From: Tubiluchus corallicola
Taxonomy: Eukaryota > Priapulida > Priapulimorpha > Priapulimorphida > Tubiluchidae
Length of the DNA: 64,000 nt
Reading direction: 5' to 3'
Assembly: GCA_030141605.1 (NCBI GenBank)
Contig: JAQGDQ010001061.1
Coordinates: 1-64,000, forward strand
Shown one piece after another: positions 63,721-64,000 of this stretch. Position 1 is the first letter of the stretch. The number at the start of each line of letters is the position of its first letter. Both the position numbers and the translations under genes were made by a program. Under the pieces are notes generated by a model. That model searched no databases. It was not told where the DNA came from and was given only the letters and a program-made list of their open reading frames with translations.

Positions 63721-64000
63721 TTATAGTATAGTATAGTATAGCATTGTATCGTATAGGTATGGTATGGTACGGTACGGTACGGTACGGTACGGTACGGTAT
63801 GGAATAGTATAGTAGAGGTATAGTATAGGTATAGTATAGTATAGTACAGTACAGTACAGTACAGTACAGTACAGTACAGTACAGTACAGTACAGTACAGT
63901 ACAGTACAGTACAGTACAGTACAGTACAGTACAGTACAGTACAGCACAGCACAGCACAGCATAATATAGTATAGTATAGTATAGTATAGTATAGTATAGT
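63721..64000. repeat. (TATAG)n, (GGTAC)n and (AGTAC)n pentanucleotide array
   Basis: Successive homogeneous blocks TATAG, GGTAC, then AGTAC (about 63843-63945), AGCAC and TATAG again; runs off the right edge. Spurious LYCTV frames on the minus strand. Confidence 0.97.

Overview
This is AT-rich nuclear DNA from an animal, most likely a marine-type invertebrate. The evidence is a spliceosomal gene with GT-AG introns that encodes a class III myosin (a kinase fused to a myosin motor), together with several kinds of non-LTR retrotransposon, 5S- and tRNA-derived SINEs, MITEs, and a very heavy load of minisatellites and pentanucleotide repeats. I cannot name a phylum from the sequence alone. No bacterial-type operons, CRISPR arrays or viral genes were seen.

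The one well supported gene runs on the minus strand from an initiator Met at 42291 down to 2777 and continues off the left edge. I could define 18 exons by homology, reading phase and splice sites. Joined, they make an open frame of 837 codons: an N-terminal Ser/Thr kinase (exons 1-6, about residues 1-303), a linker (exon 7), and a myosin motor with P-loop, switch I and switch II (exons 8-18). The motor is still incomplete at the left edge, so the lower actin-binding part, IQ motifs and tail lie outside the window.

The introns (about 150 bp to 9.8 kb) hold most of the remaining sequence. They contain minisatellites with periods of 25, 34, 54, 60, 71, 72, 78 and 83 bp, (GTAGT)n-like arrays, five copies (four in or beside the gene, one intergenic) of a roughly 370-395 bp MITE with ends like CCTTTTCACAGTTCC, two TTAA-flanked piggyBac-like MITEs, and LINE 3' ends of at least three types. 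There is also a foldback element whose arms are tandem repeats, and a 5S-derived SINE lying almost against exon 7.

The most interesting observation is at the left edge. A block consisting of pentamer array, unique sequence and 72-bp minisatellite (1-1971) repeats the block at 8535-11617. The unique part carries myosin exon 12, so that exon exists twice (9313-9402 and 680-769), identical in sequence. The left copy sits downstream of exon 18, where its phase would not fit. Either the motor has undergone a partial tandem duplication or the assembly is collapsed or mis-joined here.

From 42.8 to 63.3 kb I see no convincing gene, only repeats: 5S SINEs, LINE 3' ends with clear target-site duplications, a hAT-like MITE, a 620-bp GA tract, a GAT/GAC array, a near-perfect 260-bp palindrome and a 76-bp satellite. 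One 88-bp open segment with good splice sites (63288-63375, minus strand) probably belongs to a different, unidentified upstream gene.
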